A DNA stretch of 64,000 bases from assembly GCA_008508345.1 (NCBI GenBank), contig QNGE01000872.1, forward strand, positions 26,309 through 90,308, read 5' to 3'. This DNA comes from Paragonimus westermani (Eukaryota; Platyhelminthes; Trematoda; Plagiorchiida; Troglotrematidae). The notes under the pieces are model-generated. The model did not search any database, was not told the DNA's origin, and saw only the letters and a list, made by a program, of their open reading frames with translations. Positions 46,240 to 58,919 of this stretch are shown piece after piece. The position numbers and the translations under genes are program-made. The number at the start of each line of letters is the position of its first letter. Position 1 is the stretch's first letter.

Positions 46240-47320
46240 CGAAGTTGGCTTATGGGACTCGCCGATAAACGGTTTTACAATGATGCTGAATGAGTTACAT
46301 GTTGCAAGCCATCAGGTTGCCTTGACAACGTAGACACATGTCAATGGGTTGGAAAGACACAACTACAGCCAATCATATATGTCTGGATTACTCGGCTGTA
46401 GTCGGTCCGTCAAACGTCATGCGGACGAGTTCTTTGCAGCCCAAGCACAGAGCCAATGAGAGTTGATTAGCACATGTCCATTTTACATTCCCAAACAATT
46501 CTTTTTTCGTACAGCCACCTGGAAGTGTGATTGTAAATCGGAGTACAATGATGTTGTAACTGCATCCGCAGCTCTCAGTCTTCTGCTCCAGCTGCGTCGA
46601 GACTAGCACAAGGCCGGAGCTCGGACATCACTTATCATTAGTCCCACGATTTTGATTATTACAGTCGCTCCCCTAACTGTAAAAAGTAAACAGTCAGTAC
46701 GACGTTCATGCTAGTAAGCTGGGAATGGGTTAACACTTTCATCATCAGCCTGGAAGCAAAACTTATACGTGCAACATCTGGGCAGAGTGTACTGGTCTCC
46801 AAAAGTAGTTAAATAGTTCGTTCCTAAGAGGGTGTTAATTAGACTTAGTGGACGATGAGGTAAATAACACAAAACTGTAAGTGCACGGCTGATCAGAGTT
46901 CGTGAACCAAGGGTTTACACATCACAACCGTTGATTAACTAGATTTGGGACGGGGCTTAGTGTCCGAACATTTGGTCAATATAATGTAAAACGGTCAGGT
47001 CGTATGATCGAACTCAATTGCTTAAGTCACGACGCACGATGGATTTCCGCTACATCTGATTAACCGTTACCGAATCCTGAATCCTTCCAGATATTTAACA
47101 ATTGCTATCGAGATCCTCCTGTGTTTCACTGTTCCTCTTCCGGCAACCAATCCTCTGGTGGAGTCACTGCACTGTAGTCACAGTTCAGTGTCTTGATTCA
47201 CCGGAAGTCGAGAGGTTCTACTGAACAGCAATCGTAGTAGAGATTTCTTCTTGCACATCTGAACAGACACACGGTGGGCCACTAGCGCCAGTGTTAATGC
47301 AGACTCCCGGCCGCCTCCTT
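46240..47320. other. No recognisable feature
   Basis: I found no LTR at the 3' side of the neighbouring gypsy element by eye, nor any exon. Confidence 0.35.
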
Positions 47321-47329
47321 TGGCTGATG

Positions 47330-50300
47330 ACTATTCCTTGATCGTTTGATTGTTACGTTCAGTGCGGGTGATATGGTGTCGATCGAATGCGCTTGGTTTC
47401 CCATTGTTGCATGCGTGTTCGATACCCGTCGCTCTCAAAGCGTGGATCCTGACTCGTCAAGATAGTCCTCGGCACGTAGTTGGCCGTAGTTTGCTAAGAC
47501 TTGCTTTGTCATAATGTATCCCATCTTAGACGCCTTTTGACCCGGAACGCCAGTCGCTTCGATGTAGCGAGTACAATGTCCTGTCGTGACCAAAATGTGC
47601 TGGTTACCACGAGCACCGACAAGATCCACTGACCAAAGTTCACCGATTTCAAAGACCGATATTTGCTATACGAACTGCTGGGCTCCCTGAATGTCGGTTA
47701 TCAGTAACTGACACTATTATCAGGCCAGCACGTAAGCCGTCACCTCCCCTTTCATCTGTTTCAGCAGATCGTATGTCCTGGTAAATCCAATGTTGGCCAT
47801 TTCAAGGCAGTTTGCTACCAATTTCCTATTCAGTTGTCTGGGGATGATTACCGCATGAGAGCAGCTAATGCCAAGCCGCCATGTTAATACGTCTTTAATG
47901 TGTAGACCAACTCTTCCCCATTGGAACTTAATTATTTTTAGCTGTTCATCCTTAGTATTTGTTAGGATGTTCACTCCTCTTGCCCGAGCGTCAGTCACTT
48001 TCCAGATGACCTTGTCCTGACGCTGTAAGCACACTGGTGTTTGTGGGTCCTAGCTGCATCACTAAGCCGTTGACTACAAAAGTTACTTTGGGAATTTTGT
48101 CGTCTATCTGCAGTAGAGAAAGAAATTAGTGACGAAATTGCTTGAACCAGGCACATGTAAAAACAGTGCTCATCAGGTTAATTTGCCTGTCTGACCACTT
48201 GCAGTCCTGATCCACTCTAGAGGTTTGTGTCCCTTATCCACGTGGAACTGCTAGCCCAACAAATACGGTCTCCACTTTTCCAGTACCCAGACGATTGCCA
48301 AACACTTCTTTTCCATGGTTGAATACTTTTGTCCTGCTGGGGTCGGTACCCTGCTGGCATATTGGATCACTCCTTCCTTTTGCTTGGATATTGCCCGCAT
48401 GCCACAGTCACTGGCATCTGCTGTTACGCTGCACGTTTCTTTTGTATTCGAAAGTTTCCGCGTCAGTTGTTGCTGGCTCATCTCTTGTTGCACTCATGTA
48501 GACAACCTCTGGGTATCGTCAGTCATTTCAGACTGCCTGTCCTTTCGAAGGGGTTCGTACAGTGGTGAAGCAATGAAATAAACAGCTTTCACAAACCGAC
48601 TGTAGTATCCCTACTCGACCCAGAAACTGCCTCAGCGTGCGCTTAGGATCCGAAATTAAAGCCTTTCTAGCTCCTTATTTTCTCTGGTAGTGGCTCGATT
48701 CCAGCTCGACTCACCTTGTGTCCTAGTACCACCACCAGTTACCACCCAAGATGTGATGTGTCGACATTAATCCGGATTCCTAAGTTCTTGAGTCGTTCTA
48801 AGGTAGCATCTAGATGGGCAGTGTGTTTCGACCCTGTATTGTGGTATGTCACACTGTCACCTCTATATATCGCTAAAGTATCCATTCGTTTTACCAACTG
48901 AACCATCAGACTTCGAAATGTGAACGGTGTCCCGGTTAAGCCAAACAGCATGCGTTTAAATTGGCATTGTTTGTCGCCCACCTCTCAGAATCCGGAGCGT
49001 AAGTCCAATATCGTGGACAACTTTGCCTGTTGCAACTTATCGAAAAAACTGACGACCGACGGTAATGGCACAACTGTGTTCTGCGTTACTTCATTGAGTC
49101 GTCTAAAATCCGTACAACAATGGTAGTCCCCTTGGAATTTCTCACGAGGAGAACAGGCGAGTTGGACGGACTGTTGGCTTCTCTGAAAACATTCTCAGTC
49201 AACGTATACTGTGTTTGCCATTTCACTTCCTCTTCAAGATGAACCGGTATTCTGCGGGGTCCCTGAGTTCAATATGTTCCCGTTGTTAGTATTTCTTGTG
49301 CAATCTACTTGCGGAAACCGTGCGGATCATAGTCATTCGTGAATACCTCCGTGAATTCGTCGACCGTGGACCGGAGCAAAGCGGCTGTGCAGATAGGGGG
49401 ATTAGCTGTGCGTAATTGGCTGACGCTATTCTGTTTCTGTCCTGTGAGTGTCAGGGAACCGTACCTGGCGGACAGATTTTTGAAATTCAGGTCGATCACG
49501 GCATCTTTTGCAGCGAGGAAACCGGCCTCAAAGATCATTTTCCTAGCTTCTGTGGTCACAATGAAATGATGCTTCACGATACGGCTACCAACGAACGCCC
49601 TGCATTATTTCACGCCATTTACCAGCAGTTTATGACCTCCAACTGTTCTGGTCGTCCCAGACGTCGGTTTTACGTTCTACTTCCCCACACGACCAATCGA
49701 AGAAATGACCCCCTAGTATCGACCAACCATTGTTTTATCTCCCTGTCAACTTCAGCCCTTATATGTAAACCCCCTTCAGTCACTCTCATTAATGGTTGAC
49801 CCGCCGAACAAAAAGAACAATCATCATGCACTATTTTTAAACCTGTTAAATCGCCGGGTTGGGCAACATTTCTTCCAATGTCATTTTTCTCCACAGACAA
49901 GGCATCTTCCTAGTCGATTCTTCCTCTGTCATGCTGTTCTCAATGTAGCTACACCCGCTACCAACCACTTCATTGCCTTCTGCCTTTCTTCAAGTGTCTT
50001 CTTGTCTTAATTGTCGTTCGCATCCACCTAGACCAGTGACATGACTCCCAACTCCCACGTCACCTTCGCAAGCTCATCAAGGTCCATCTGCCGAGCAACA
50101 CGGGTAATACGGATTCTGTCGTGAATCGTCATCGGGAGACCTTCAATAAGTTGCTGTGCTAACAACTCCTATCCTGATCCTTGATCCAACTCTGGTAGTG
50201 TCCTGTACAGCAATCCTTGTAAATTGGCAACGAACACGGATGGATCTGTTCTTTGGCCAATCCAGGCAGCCTTGAACAACCGCATGGTCTCCTGTTTGTC

Positions 50301-50540
50301 TGCTGGACTGTCAAACTTAGACGGCAGCACCTCCTTGCGCCAGCCCAATCCATTTTCACAGGGCTTCTTCGCGCTATATCCAGCACGGTCTTCACCCTGC
50401 CCTTCACGTGCGTCCGCGGAGCAGCCAGCTTCCCACGATCGGCCTTGACTCCGTTCACATCGGCCGCGTCCTCAGAGTCCTCCAGGAAAGCCCGGACGCT
50501 CGCATCTTTGAACGGCTGAAGCCAGGGTATCTGTAGCCTG
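47330..50540 (-). pseudogene. Ty3/gypsy retrotransposon, complete domain order, decayed
   Basis: Read right to left: gag (KFDSPADKQETMRLFKAAW, QQLIEGLPMTIHDRIR) at about 50360-50080, and a Cys knuckle start CLVCGEK near 49890. Protease DREIKQWLVDTRGSF is at about 49720 (active site DTG disturbed). A linker at 49305-49577 leads to RT with RRLNEVTQNTVVPLP, then KRMLFGLTGTPFTFRSL at 48960 and AIYRGDSV where YxDD is expected. RNase H TADASDCGMRAI and GQKYSTMEKKCLAIVW lie at 48250-48490. Integrase follows with IPRQLNRKLVANCLEMANIG (47830-47720) and GNQHILVTTGHCTRYIEATG (about 47590-47530), ending near RIRSTPYHPH (47370). The order is the standard gag-PR-RT-RH-IN. Stops, frameshifts and the lost DD show it is inactive. 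LTRs were not located. Confidence 0.85.
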
Positions 50541-50959
50541 GAGTTTGTCAGAGCACCGGTTTTTTTAAATTCAAAAGAAACTAGGCCCGCGCAGTTGTCT
50601 GTTGCATGAAATCCCGGACTGGGCCACGGACGCGTACACTCAATTGTACGGCTGACGTGTATTCACACATATTAGGCAGCAGTCCATTACCATCCCCTTG
50701 GTGGCACGTCTCCCACAGTGCGTACACACTACTTTAATAGTGAATTCTGGCCTATCATCTTCCTGACGTTAAGACCTGGTTTTCAGTTACGAATGTACGC
50801 ACTATACTAATCATAAACACAGCTGCCTGTTATACCACAGTTAGCAATAGGTCACACGGAACAACGCTGGTATCAGGCTTGGACCAAAATCGTACCAACA
50901 ACCGTTAAACAATATGTGACACTCATTCACTGCAAGTGCCACACAGAGAACACTGCGAG

Positions 50960-51850
50960 CCACCGTCATCATCAATATCGAAGAGAGCAATACACCATTT
51001 GTTCTCGCTGCCGTCTAACTGTCATACATTCGTAAAAAAAAGCAAGCCGCTGTAAAGAAATAAAGGGAAAAATAAGGGGAAGGGAGGGGACTTCAAGTCC
51101 AAACTGCCACGCACATACCTAAACATCCGACATCGCGGTGTCTACACCATGCGTCAAGCAACCGAACTGTAAGGGAATGTATGGCATAGTCAGAAAGACA
51201 GCCTTCTTACAGCTTTTACTGCCCCATGTCGTTGAGTGCACTTACTTCACAGATAACTCGACCGGACGACGACAAAGTTTACTTTACTAGGCCCAGTTAG
51301 CCGCCATCTTACCTAAGGCCTTCAGTCAGCAACTTTGGAATTCGCCGGAGCCCCAGCCCAGTAGACGAACCCGACCTTCTTTAACCGAATCCTTGGTGAA
51401 AGACTTCATTTCTCCGCCAGGTCATCGCTTGTCCAGCTGTCAGCTAACACCAACCAACCGTACCATCGACAAAGAATGGTGTGGAGGATGCTAATTTGAA
51501 GCCTTGGTACGCGACCCAAACATCTAATTCTGTGCAAATCTAGTGACTGAACAAACAGGCCCGCTTGGCAATCATTACCATGTATCCGCTTCCCAATATT
51601 TTCGCTGCCTATGTGTTGGTACCACCCGACGTCAGTGACTGAGCACAGACACCGGCGGTAAAATACCTGTAAGCGGTTTATGTCTTCTGCCCTGAGTGAC
51701 CAAGTTTCGAAGCCGTAAGATGGTAAAATCCTCACATTCATCGTATATACGCCACCTTTAAGGTTAGGGGACATGCTCTAGATTAGCCTGGGGGACAGAA
51801 GCTTCTGTTTCATTCCCTCTATCTCCACCACTGCTGATGCAAACTCCTGA
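50960..51850 (-). pseudogene. RTE-type LINE C-terminal ORF and 3' tail, copy 5
   Basis: On the minus strand: NLKGGVYTMNVRILPSYGFE (normally LKGRVY..VRAVLLYGSE), then TWSLRAEDINRLQVF and RCLCSVTDVGWYQH, in a 122-codon frame (51406-51774). The C-terminal end and the diverged 3' tail follow, starting near GTCATCATCAAT at 50968. It is older than the 8.6-kb copy but its ORF part is still open for 122 codons. Confidence 0.82.
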
Positions 51851-51869
51851 ATACACAAACCGGTCCACC

Positions 51870-53800
51870 TCAAACCTGTGCAATCATAACAGTCTTACAG
51901 AAGCGGCTTTCACCTAAATACTGAAAAAATCACTCCGAAGTATTTGGGAGATTGCTAAATATCGTCTAGCACTCTTTATTGTGTACAACGAATGAAGCTA
52001 ACTAATTAGTTGATATAATTTTGTTAGGTCAACTCAGATCAGCTTTATTTCCTCATGGTGAACAAAGCAATTACTGGAGCTGTCCAAATCACAAATAATG
52101 TGTATTATACAAGTGCATTTTTACGGCTTTGCCATGGATCATTCTGAAAACTCACCATATTTCATGTTTGATGATGAGTAGGTACGTACACTTCTGCTCA
52201 CATAGTATTCCTTAGTTCGGTATTACTTCAGCCTCTGTTGGGGCGGAGTTAATGGTTACACTAATAGGCAAGCGTCATACAAATAATCGAAGGAGCTTAG
52301 CACTCGTTTCATGTGATCTTTTGATGGCATTGATCCTATACTACCTTCTATTGGCAAATCGTTGATGCAAAAGCTTTATAACTTAGAAAGTGTTATTTGA
52401 ACACTTACTGGGACACTGAATGTCAAGATTCAGTCAGTACAAGTAAACACTGTATTGAAATCTACCGTTTGATAATGTCGTACCATGTGCAAGCGGACAG
52501 ACAAACAGCTCATGACATTAGTTTATATCCGCAGACTAAATATTGGGGTTGTAAATTAAATATAGCAATTTTTGTCGACAGCAACCTCACAAGAATACTC
52601 CAATGTGAACGGTTTGCTTCTTTGTCGGGATTCTTCAGGTTGGGTTAGTAGGGTGTAGAATCGAGCTGACAGCCTTTGTTTTACAATCAGAGATATCTGA
52701 ACCACCAGGATTTTGGTATGTTGCAGCAATTTCTGGCTAAATACAGCTACGAAGGCAATAAGAGGAACGAGAAAAGAACGTAGCCGGACGAAACAACACA
52801 TCTAATGAGGACGTGTCGCCTAAGGTGATTTTGGCACACGTGAACCTCCACATCAGTGTCAGATCGTACGATGCCAGGGATTTCAGACGTGACGCAACGG
52901 CTCACCATGAAAGCTGAGCTCCTGTCAAGGTGAACTATATAGCTCACCAAGATCAATACTATGAAGCCAATTGCTAAGCTTCATTATGTGGTGATTTGTC
53001 GTGGCAAGTTTTATAATCACCTTTGTTCGTGACACTTTTTCAGTGGGCCACTGTTTATATTAGATAATGCTAACGTAAAAACGGAGACAAATGCCAACTG
53101 TGGTTGACGAGGAATCAATATAACGGTTTAGAAGGCGTCCTACTTCACTGAACAGTGTCGAAAACGGACACGCTCTTCGCCAACAGTGTTTCGTCTGCTG
53201 AATAAACAAACATCGGTTTCACCGGTTCCCTTATTAAGAAGACGCTCAAAATTGTAGGATCCTCATGCAACGTACAACATAAACTTCATTTCTACAACCT
53301 TAGAATCTATCCGTTGAGTTCGTAGTGTTTACCAGGTGAACTGTTTTAATGGGGTGATGAACCTGAGTTTCTGTTCACAGGACCTACCGACTGTATCCGA
53401 TAGGGAGGCTTTCAGGAGATGCATGACAAATTGGGAATTTGGAAGCATATGAACCGGCAACAAGAACCGCTTGCCGCTCTGCGATAAGTGCCCAAATTGT
53501 AAAGTCAAGAAGGCTCAGTCCATATTAGAACGACTAAGGATCGAATACGTCACCCGTTTTACACACTGAAGCAAGTAGTGTTCATTCATAGTTTACTAAC
53601 TAGATTGCCCGGACGGAAATTTTCAGACAGATATGCTGAAATTAATTAATGCATCTGTTGGGAAAGTTATCTGAAAAGGCGCGGGAACTCAAATTCAGAC
53701 TGCACGGAATGTCTTTTGTTTTAACTAGTTTTTCCAGCAGGTTCAGAACTGTAATAAATAAACTTCGAGGATTATTGGAAAAGTTCTGTTAAAAACAACG
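51870..53800. other. Anonymous sequence
   Basis: No recognised exon, RNA or element. Open frames of up to 83 codons lack motifs. Confidence 0.4.
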
Positions 53801-54104
53801 TCCAGAATCAGTACACTTGCTCATTCCAGGAGTCCAAAGCCAATGGTCTACACCTCGATTCAATATTGATTACTGTTGCTGTATACGTGACTTCTTCGAA
53901 CAATCTAGATCCGTTCTGTCGCAATACACTGGTGGCCCTGGAGATAACATCTCTTATGGATCGAATGAAAATTATGGTGACAGTCACCTCGACCCTGCAA
54001 AGTGCGCGTCCCGACTTGTCCAAAGAAGAAACTGGTTAAATCCTTCTTCCTTCCTATCAGACATGCCTCAAGCACAGAATAGATCAATTCCATAAAACTC
54101 AGCC

Positions 54105-55160
54105 TCACACGATTCCGTTAGTTAAGTGAGAATCACTTACCGGCGCACAGAGGAGATGTTTTCGGACGGTTTGACCTAACAAATCAACGGTTCCTAAAGT
54201 GTTCATCCCATGGTAACGGTGCTTAAAAAGGGACGGTATGTTGCGAGCTAACAACGACTTGAAAGCTCTAGATGACCGAACTTTGGTGGACAAACTCATA
54301 ATTCCAAAGGCCGAGCTGTCTGGCGTTTGGTTCTCCTCAAAGTTTGGTTTAGAGAGCAATCTCTCACATTCCATTAACGCCAGAATCCAGGCACCTCACA
54401 GCCTTCCCAACACCCGATCGAATTACTCAGTACAAAATTTTGCCGACAGGCGTCTGTTCAGCACCAGCTGCCTGGCAAAAGTTTATGAGCTACTCGCTGG
54501 CTAGTCTTCCCGGACGAGTGGGCTGTATGGACGACGTCTGTATGTTTGGTTCCATTAGTGAACAGCACGACTCTCGCTCACATGCGGTGCTGAGACGGCT
54601 AGAAAAACTTGATCTTCGACTGGATCTTGCTAATTGCAAATACGATGTTCCTGGAACCGAATTTTTGTGGCAGTTAGTATCCCGTGATGGGATCCGACTA
54701 AACGCTGAAAACACCCGAGCCATTAGAGAGGCTCCTGGTTCAAAGAGTGCATTGGAAATTAGGCACTTCTCGAATAGGTATCCACTTGACCTGTGCAATC
54801 TACCAGACGTGCATTGACAAAGTAGAACTTCCTTTTTCAGTGGAAATCATCAAAACAGTCCACTTCCGATTAAATAAAAAGACGCGCTATGTCCATTTCT
54901 CTTGTGGCAATTTCCGACGAAAGCCGCTGTACGTTTGTATCTACGAATGCTTCAGATATTAGCTCAGAAGCGATCATACTTCGCATGCAGAATGACCAGA
55001 AAAAGGTTGTCACATATGCTTCTCGGAGGCTTACATTTGAAGAAGTATCGTATTCAGCTAGCTGAATGTAAGTCCCTATCTGGATTTGGGTCTGTAAAGA
55101 ACGGCAACTTTTATTATTCGGGTGTTTATCGACAATTCGTACAGATCATGCTGCAATAAA
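54105..55160 (+). pseudogene. Ty3/gypsy retrotransposon, RT and RNase H remnant
   Basis: Plus strand: LTPESRHLTAF (broken frame), then ILPTGVCSAPAAWQKFMSYS, GRVGCMDDVCMFG (catalytic xMDD) and RLEKLDLRLDLANCKYDVPG. FLWQLVSRDGI and ENTRAIREAP follow, in a 125-codon frame at 54440-54817. RNase H follows after a frame change: NASDISSEAIILRMQNDQKK then VVTYASRRLTFEEVSYS, and VYRQFV at 55120. No protease, gag or integrase was recognised. It resembles gypsy RTs with MDD and differs from the two other gypsy elements here. Confidence 0.82.
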
Positions 55161-55199
55161 AACCTCACTAAACACGTGAAAGAACGGGCTCAAACTGCT

Positions 55200-55940
55200 G
55201 GTAATTATCCGTTGGTAAGCGAGGCTAGTGAATCAGGACTTTCAAGTCAAATTGCTTCCTGACTTTGAGAATTAGACCATTGGCGGACTTTCACAATTTG
55301 AAGTAAAATCGGCTGACAGTAAGGAAGAAAAGAAGTTCACGATTTCTGCACTTACTTCTTATAAACTACCTGCCATCAACAAACAAGGGTTTTAGTCGGT
55401 GAATGAAAGTTAAATGAACTTGAAACAAATCAGCTAATTTGCCACACAAAGTTAGCCTGCTAATAGAAATTTTAATGATGATTTATGGTCATTCTGTAGT
55501 TTACCGCATGGACTAACAGTTATAGATAGGTGTCTCTTGGAATGACCCATGTTTGTAGTACCACTTTAACTCATTACTGGGATCACAGCGAATGCACACG
55601 AGGGTCAACCGTATAGAGTCAGGCGAACCGAACGCAACCGATTAAAAACAACGCACTGAGTAAACAAGAGGTGTGTTGTTGACATGCGAATTCAATGCAC
55701 GAGGGAGCGAGTAATAAGACGAAACGATAATACAGTGGAAGGATAGCCGAATGTGCGGAGTGAGTCGTACAATCGAGTGCGTTCAGTACCTGTTGGTATC
55801 CCTACTCGCTCAACGGTAACCGAAGGGTTCGTACGTAACTGTGCCATTTGTCAAAACAGATAAAGGTTCCAAGCCAGTTAATGGATCAATGCAATCTATC
55901 TTCTACTTAATGAAATCTAGGTCCAAGATTGCCATCGATA
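55200..55940. other. No recognisable feature
   Basis: The integrase expected after the gypsy RNase H was not found. No exon was recognised. Confidence 0.4.
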
Positions 55941-55949
55941 TCATGGGCT

Positions 55950-56140
55950 CATTTATTTCAGCTTCTGAGCATCAGAAATATGCATGGTCGCCACATTTTT
56001 TGCTACAAACGGTCTGCGATCCTGATGATAGAAAATAGTGATGGTCGTGTTCCTACCTCGGGCTAAGAATTTAGGTATTGAGATATTCGCCAAGCTTGGG
56101 ATTTGGGTGACACCCTCAGTGCTTAAGTGGTTGCGTGAAA
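55950..56140 (-). repeat. RTE-like 5'-end fragment, diverged
   Basis: GGTATTGAGATATTCGCCAA, with GCTTGGGATTT and CACCCTCAGTGCTTAAGTGG after it, is a diverged copy of the left arm of the inverted repeats at 25811 and 26935 (GGTATTGATATGTTCGCCGA, GCTTGGCATTT, CAGTGCGTAAGTG). The upstream GTGATGGTCGTGTTCC and CTCGGGCTAAG blocks match too. Here there is only one arm and no hairpin. Confidence 0.6.
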
Positions 56141-56439
56141 TTTGGCGGAGTCTGACGGATGCCTGCCCCTGAAGTACTAGAACGAGTTGACCTTCCGGCA
56201 TGAATCGTAATTGGCTACTTCTTGTTGCTTTTGAACTTTGAACTGAGGTCCAATTGGTTATTTCCTAAACCTAATGAGTCTTTGATCTAGGGTTAGATTG
56301 GCCGCTTTGTGTTACTGTTTAACTTTGATCGCGAGTCTGATTGGTTGAGCCTTGTCCTTTGTCTGGTTAGGTCACTTCTTCGTTTTTGGAAATCGATCTA
56401 TTTGATCACCGGTCTGATCCACTCAAGATACCCTGTTCG

Positions 56440-57780
56440 ATTTCACGGGTATTTGGGAGTGACTGCGGTTATATAATTAATTTTTGGTTCGTACATATTG
56501 TTCAGCTCGATGTTTTTGTTCATAGATCCCCATGATGAGTACCAAGCTTCGAGATATTCTCTCGCAGGTATGCTGTTCTTCTGATTAAGGACTTCCGTGG
56601 TGCTCAGGATCAAGGTGTGTCCAGTTTGATCCTGTCGGACGGAGATCAAGGAAAACTGTGTTGATAATTCCCGACCGGTTGGTCGAAGGAATGCTATTCT
56701 CAGTTTACGTGTAACATTTCTTCTATCCGCGGATTTGAATTTTACCTCTGGTTTTGCCCTTAACTTGTGCGCCAGAGTGATGCCTTTTGGTCTTAGAAGT
56801 CCCGTGGTCACTTTCTGATGTTACTTTAACGTATGGAAGCACAATTCATTCCGTTGACGGTTCCGTAGAGTTTGAATCTTTACCCTTCTGTGACAAAACT
56901 CCGTTTGTTGAAAGTTCGTGAGTATCCATTGTGAAGAAATACTGGATACAAGTACCCTTGTTCTTTTCTTCGGAGCCCTGTGGTGCTGCAATGTGTTTCG
57001 AATGCAGCCCCTTTTGTAGCAGATTGAATGGTTGCTGTAAAAACTAAGGAGTTGGTCCGTATGTGTTTCATTTCGGTTAAGTAAGGTCTCCAGTGTTTCA
57101 TCAGGTTTACAACTGATTAGTACATCCAGGAACGGCAGCTGGTTGTCATTTTCAATCTTAGTAGTAGTTTCAACATCGTTAACAACGTTGGTGAGCAGTC
57201 TGTGAGCGTCTTCTATCGGTGCGCGTTAAAAGGTTATGAGTGTATCGTCAACAAATCGATCCACGTTTTTGATTTTATCTTTGGCACCACGGTGCTCCTG
57301 AACGTCTCTCAGTTTATCGACAAACAAGCCCATTGGATTACATATGCTTTCCAACTTCAAGGACTCATTTGATCAGAATTTCTTCCCCAACAATTTGCAG
57401 TGTTTCTTCGGCCAAGGTGAATTAGACGGAGGTGAAGAGCGTTGTGACATCAAACAAAATCATCGCTTCGTCCCCTATCCTGTGGTTGTATCATCCGGTT
57501 GCATTTTTCACCTTCCCTGTTTGCTTATCCCACGCGTAGCTTCTCACTGCATGTCATATTGTGTTTTGTTTACGAATGATGTGAAAGACTGGATGTGCTG
57601 GACCGACGTGTAGCCTTTGGCTGGAATTCGATAGACAGTCAGCATTTTTGGCGGCAGACGTCGTTTAGAATGAAGTAGAAGAGAAGCCAGTGAAGCTCCC
57701 ATCGCGAATCTCTTCCTACGTCTGCCTCTTCCAATCTTACACAATCTACAATTGATCCTTGTTTGTTGTGGCAAACCTGT
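56440..57780 (-). pseudogene. Penelope-like element, second copy (decayed)
   Basis: Read right to left in mixed frames: DEAMILFDVTTLFTSV (normally FDVxSLFTNVP), NPMGLFVDKLRD, VDRFVDDTLITF (catalytic YVDD as FVDD), and QLPFLDVLISCKPD. HTDQLLSFYSNHS and RKEQGYLYPVFLHNGYSR follow. The last block, REYLEAWYSSW with SMNKNIELNN, is the usual C-terminal end of Penelope-like proteins after the GIY-YIG domain. The GIY-YIG core itself was not readable. It differs from the 7.5-9.8 kb copy in sequence. Confidence 0.75.
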
Positions 57781-57789
57781 CGAGTTACG

Positions 57790-58165
57790 CAGTTATTCGT
57801 ATTAAACACACACAAGAATAACCGGCAAGTGAATACACCATAGCATCTCACACAATTGCGCCTCCTTGTCCGTATCAATTAAGCGTTCCGATAGGGGTCA
57901 CTTAGGAATACTGTCGTTGAATGATGTTTATCTGTATCAGAAGGGAGGGAAAGTGGGAACAACTGTTTCATATGACCAACCGTTTTCATTCTGCTTTGAA
58001 AAAACGTTACTGAATCCATCCATCAGACACAGGGACGATTCAGCTGAAGCCCAAACTAGTCGGCGGGTTTCAGTAGTACTATGGTCAAAATGCGCCTTAA
58101 CAATCTGGTTCATATTGAAGGATTTGAATCGCCAATAATGAGCCAGTGAATCAGCACATCAACAA
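57790..58165. other. No recognisable feature
   Basis: A 90-codon plus-strand frame (57866-58138) has no motif. Confidence 0.35.
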
Positions 58166-58348
58166 GTGTTTGCGTTTACCTTTTCCGCACGAAAGCTTAT
58201 AAAGTCCGTAACCCTTAATCCAGTAAAATATGAAACGAATTTTAGTCTGCCCAGACAGTTGGAAGTGCGCCTAGAAAAAAATAGTCGCGGTCGTTATGTA
58301 CGTATCAGAATTGACAAGAACACACGAGTGTACGTCAGTGACAACTGA
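58166..58348 (+). other. Short basic open frame, unrecognised
   Basis: Sixty codons, basic, ending SLPRQLEVRLEKNSRGRYVR then IRIDKNTRVYVSDN. The RLEKNSRGRYVRI block vaguely recalls the DNA-binding repeat of Pur-alpha (VKxNxRGRFxKI), but length and context are inadequate for a call. No clear splice sites fit. It is followed closely by an RTE insertion. Confidence 0.25.
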
Positions 58349-58542
58349 ATAACCTCTTTTTAGGTATAATACTCCTTCGGACAACATTTGCCTGAAGGGT
58401 CCTGCAAACATGAGATAAAACTGTAGGCCTCGCCTCCACATATATAGTGGGAACACCTCTGGGAAAAACCGGGGCACAATGATGATGTTTGGCTTGACGG
58501 AAACTCACACAGGGTAGCGTAACATGTGACACCTGTTTTACA

Positions 58543-58907
58543 CCACGCAACTTCATCAGAGGTTCACACCAATGCTTAACTGCCGCACAACCATGAAGAA
58601 AAAGCAAACCCTATATAGAAAGGGAGAAGGAAAAAGGGAACGGGAAGGGACCTAACTACGGAAAATGATTACGTCCCTATTCAAACATTCAGCATCAAGG
58701 TGCCTACACCTTGCAAACAAACAACCGAGCTGCAAGTGAGAGTAAGGCGTCATCAGAGAGACAGCTTCCTTATAGCTTTCACTGCCCCGCGTCATTAAAT
58801 GCACTCACTTCACAGACAACTCGGCCAAACAACGACAACATTCACGCCACTCAGCTCGATTAGCTGCCATCTCGCCTAGAGTCTCCAACCACGCAACTTA
58901 ATCAGAG
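58543..58907 (-). mobile_element. RTE-type LINE 3' end with 19-bp target-site duplication, copy 6
   Basis: The insert (58562-58888) is the RTE 3' tail on the minus strand, from the GGTTCACAC end to a break inside the ORF at GAGTCTCCAA. It is flanked by CCACGCAACTTCATCAGAG (58543-58561) and CCACGCAACTTAATCAGAG (58889-58907), identical except for one base. The 327-bp insert is 5'-truncated and has lost its terminal TGA repeats. Confidence 0.88.
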
Positions 58908-58919
58908 AGCTTTCAAAAC

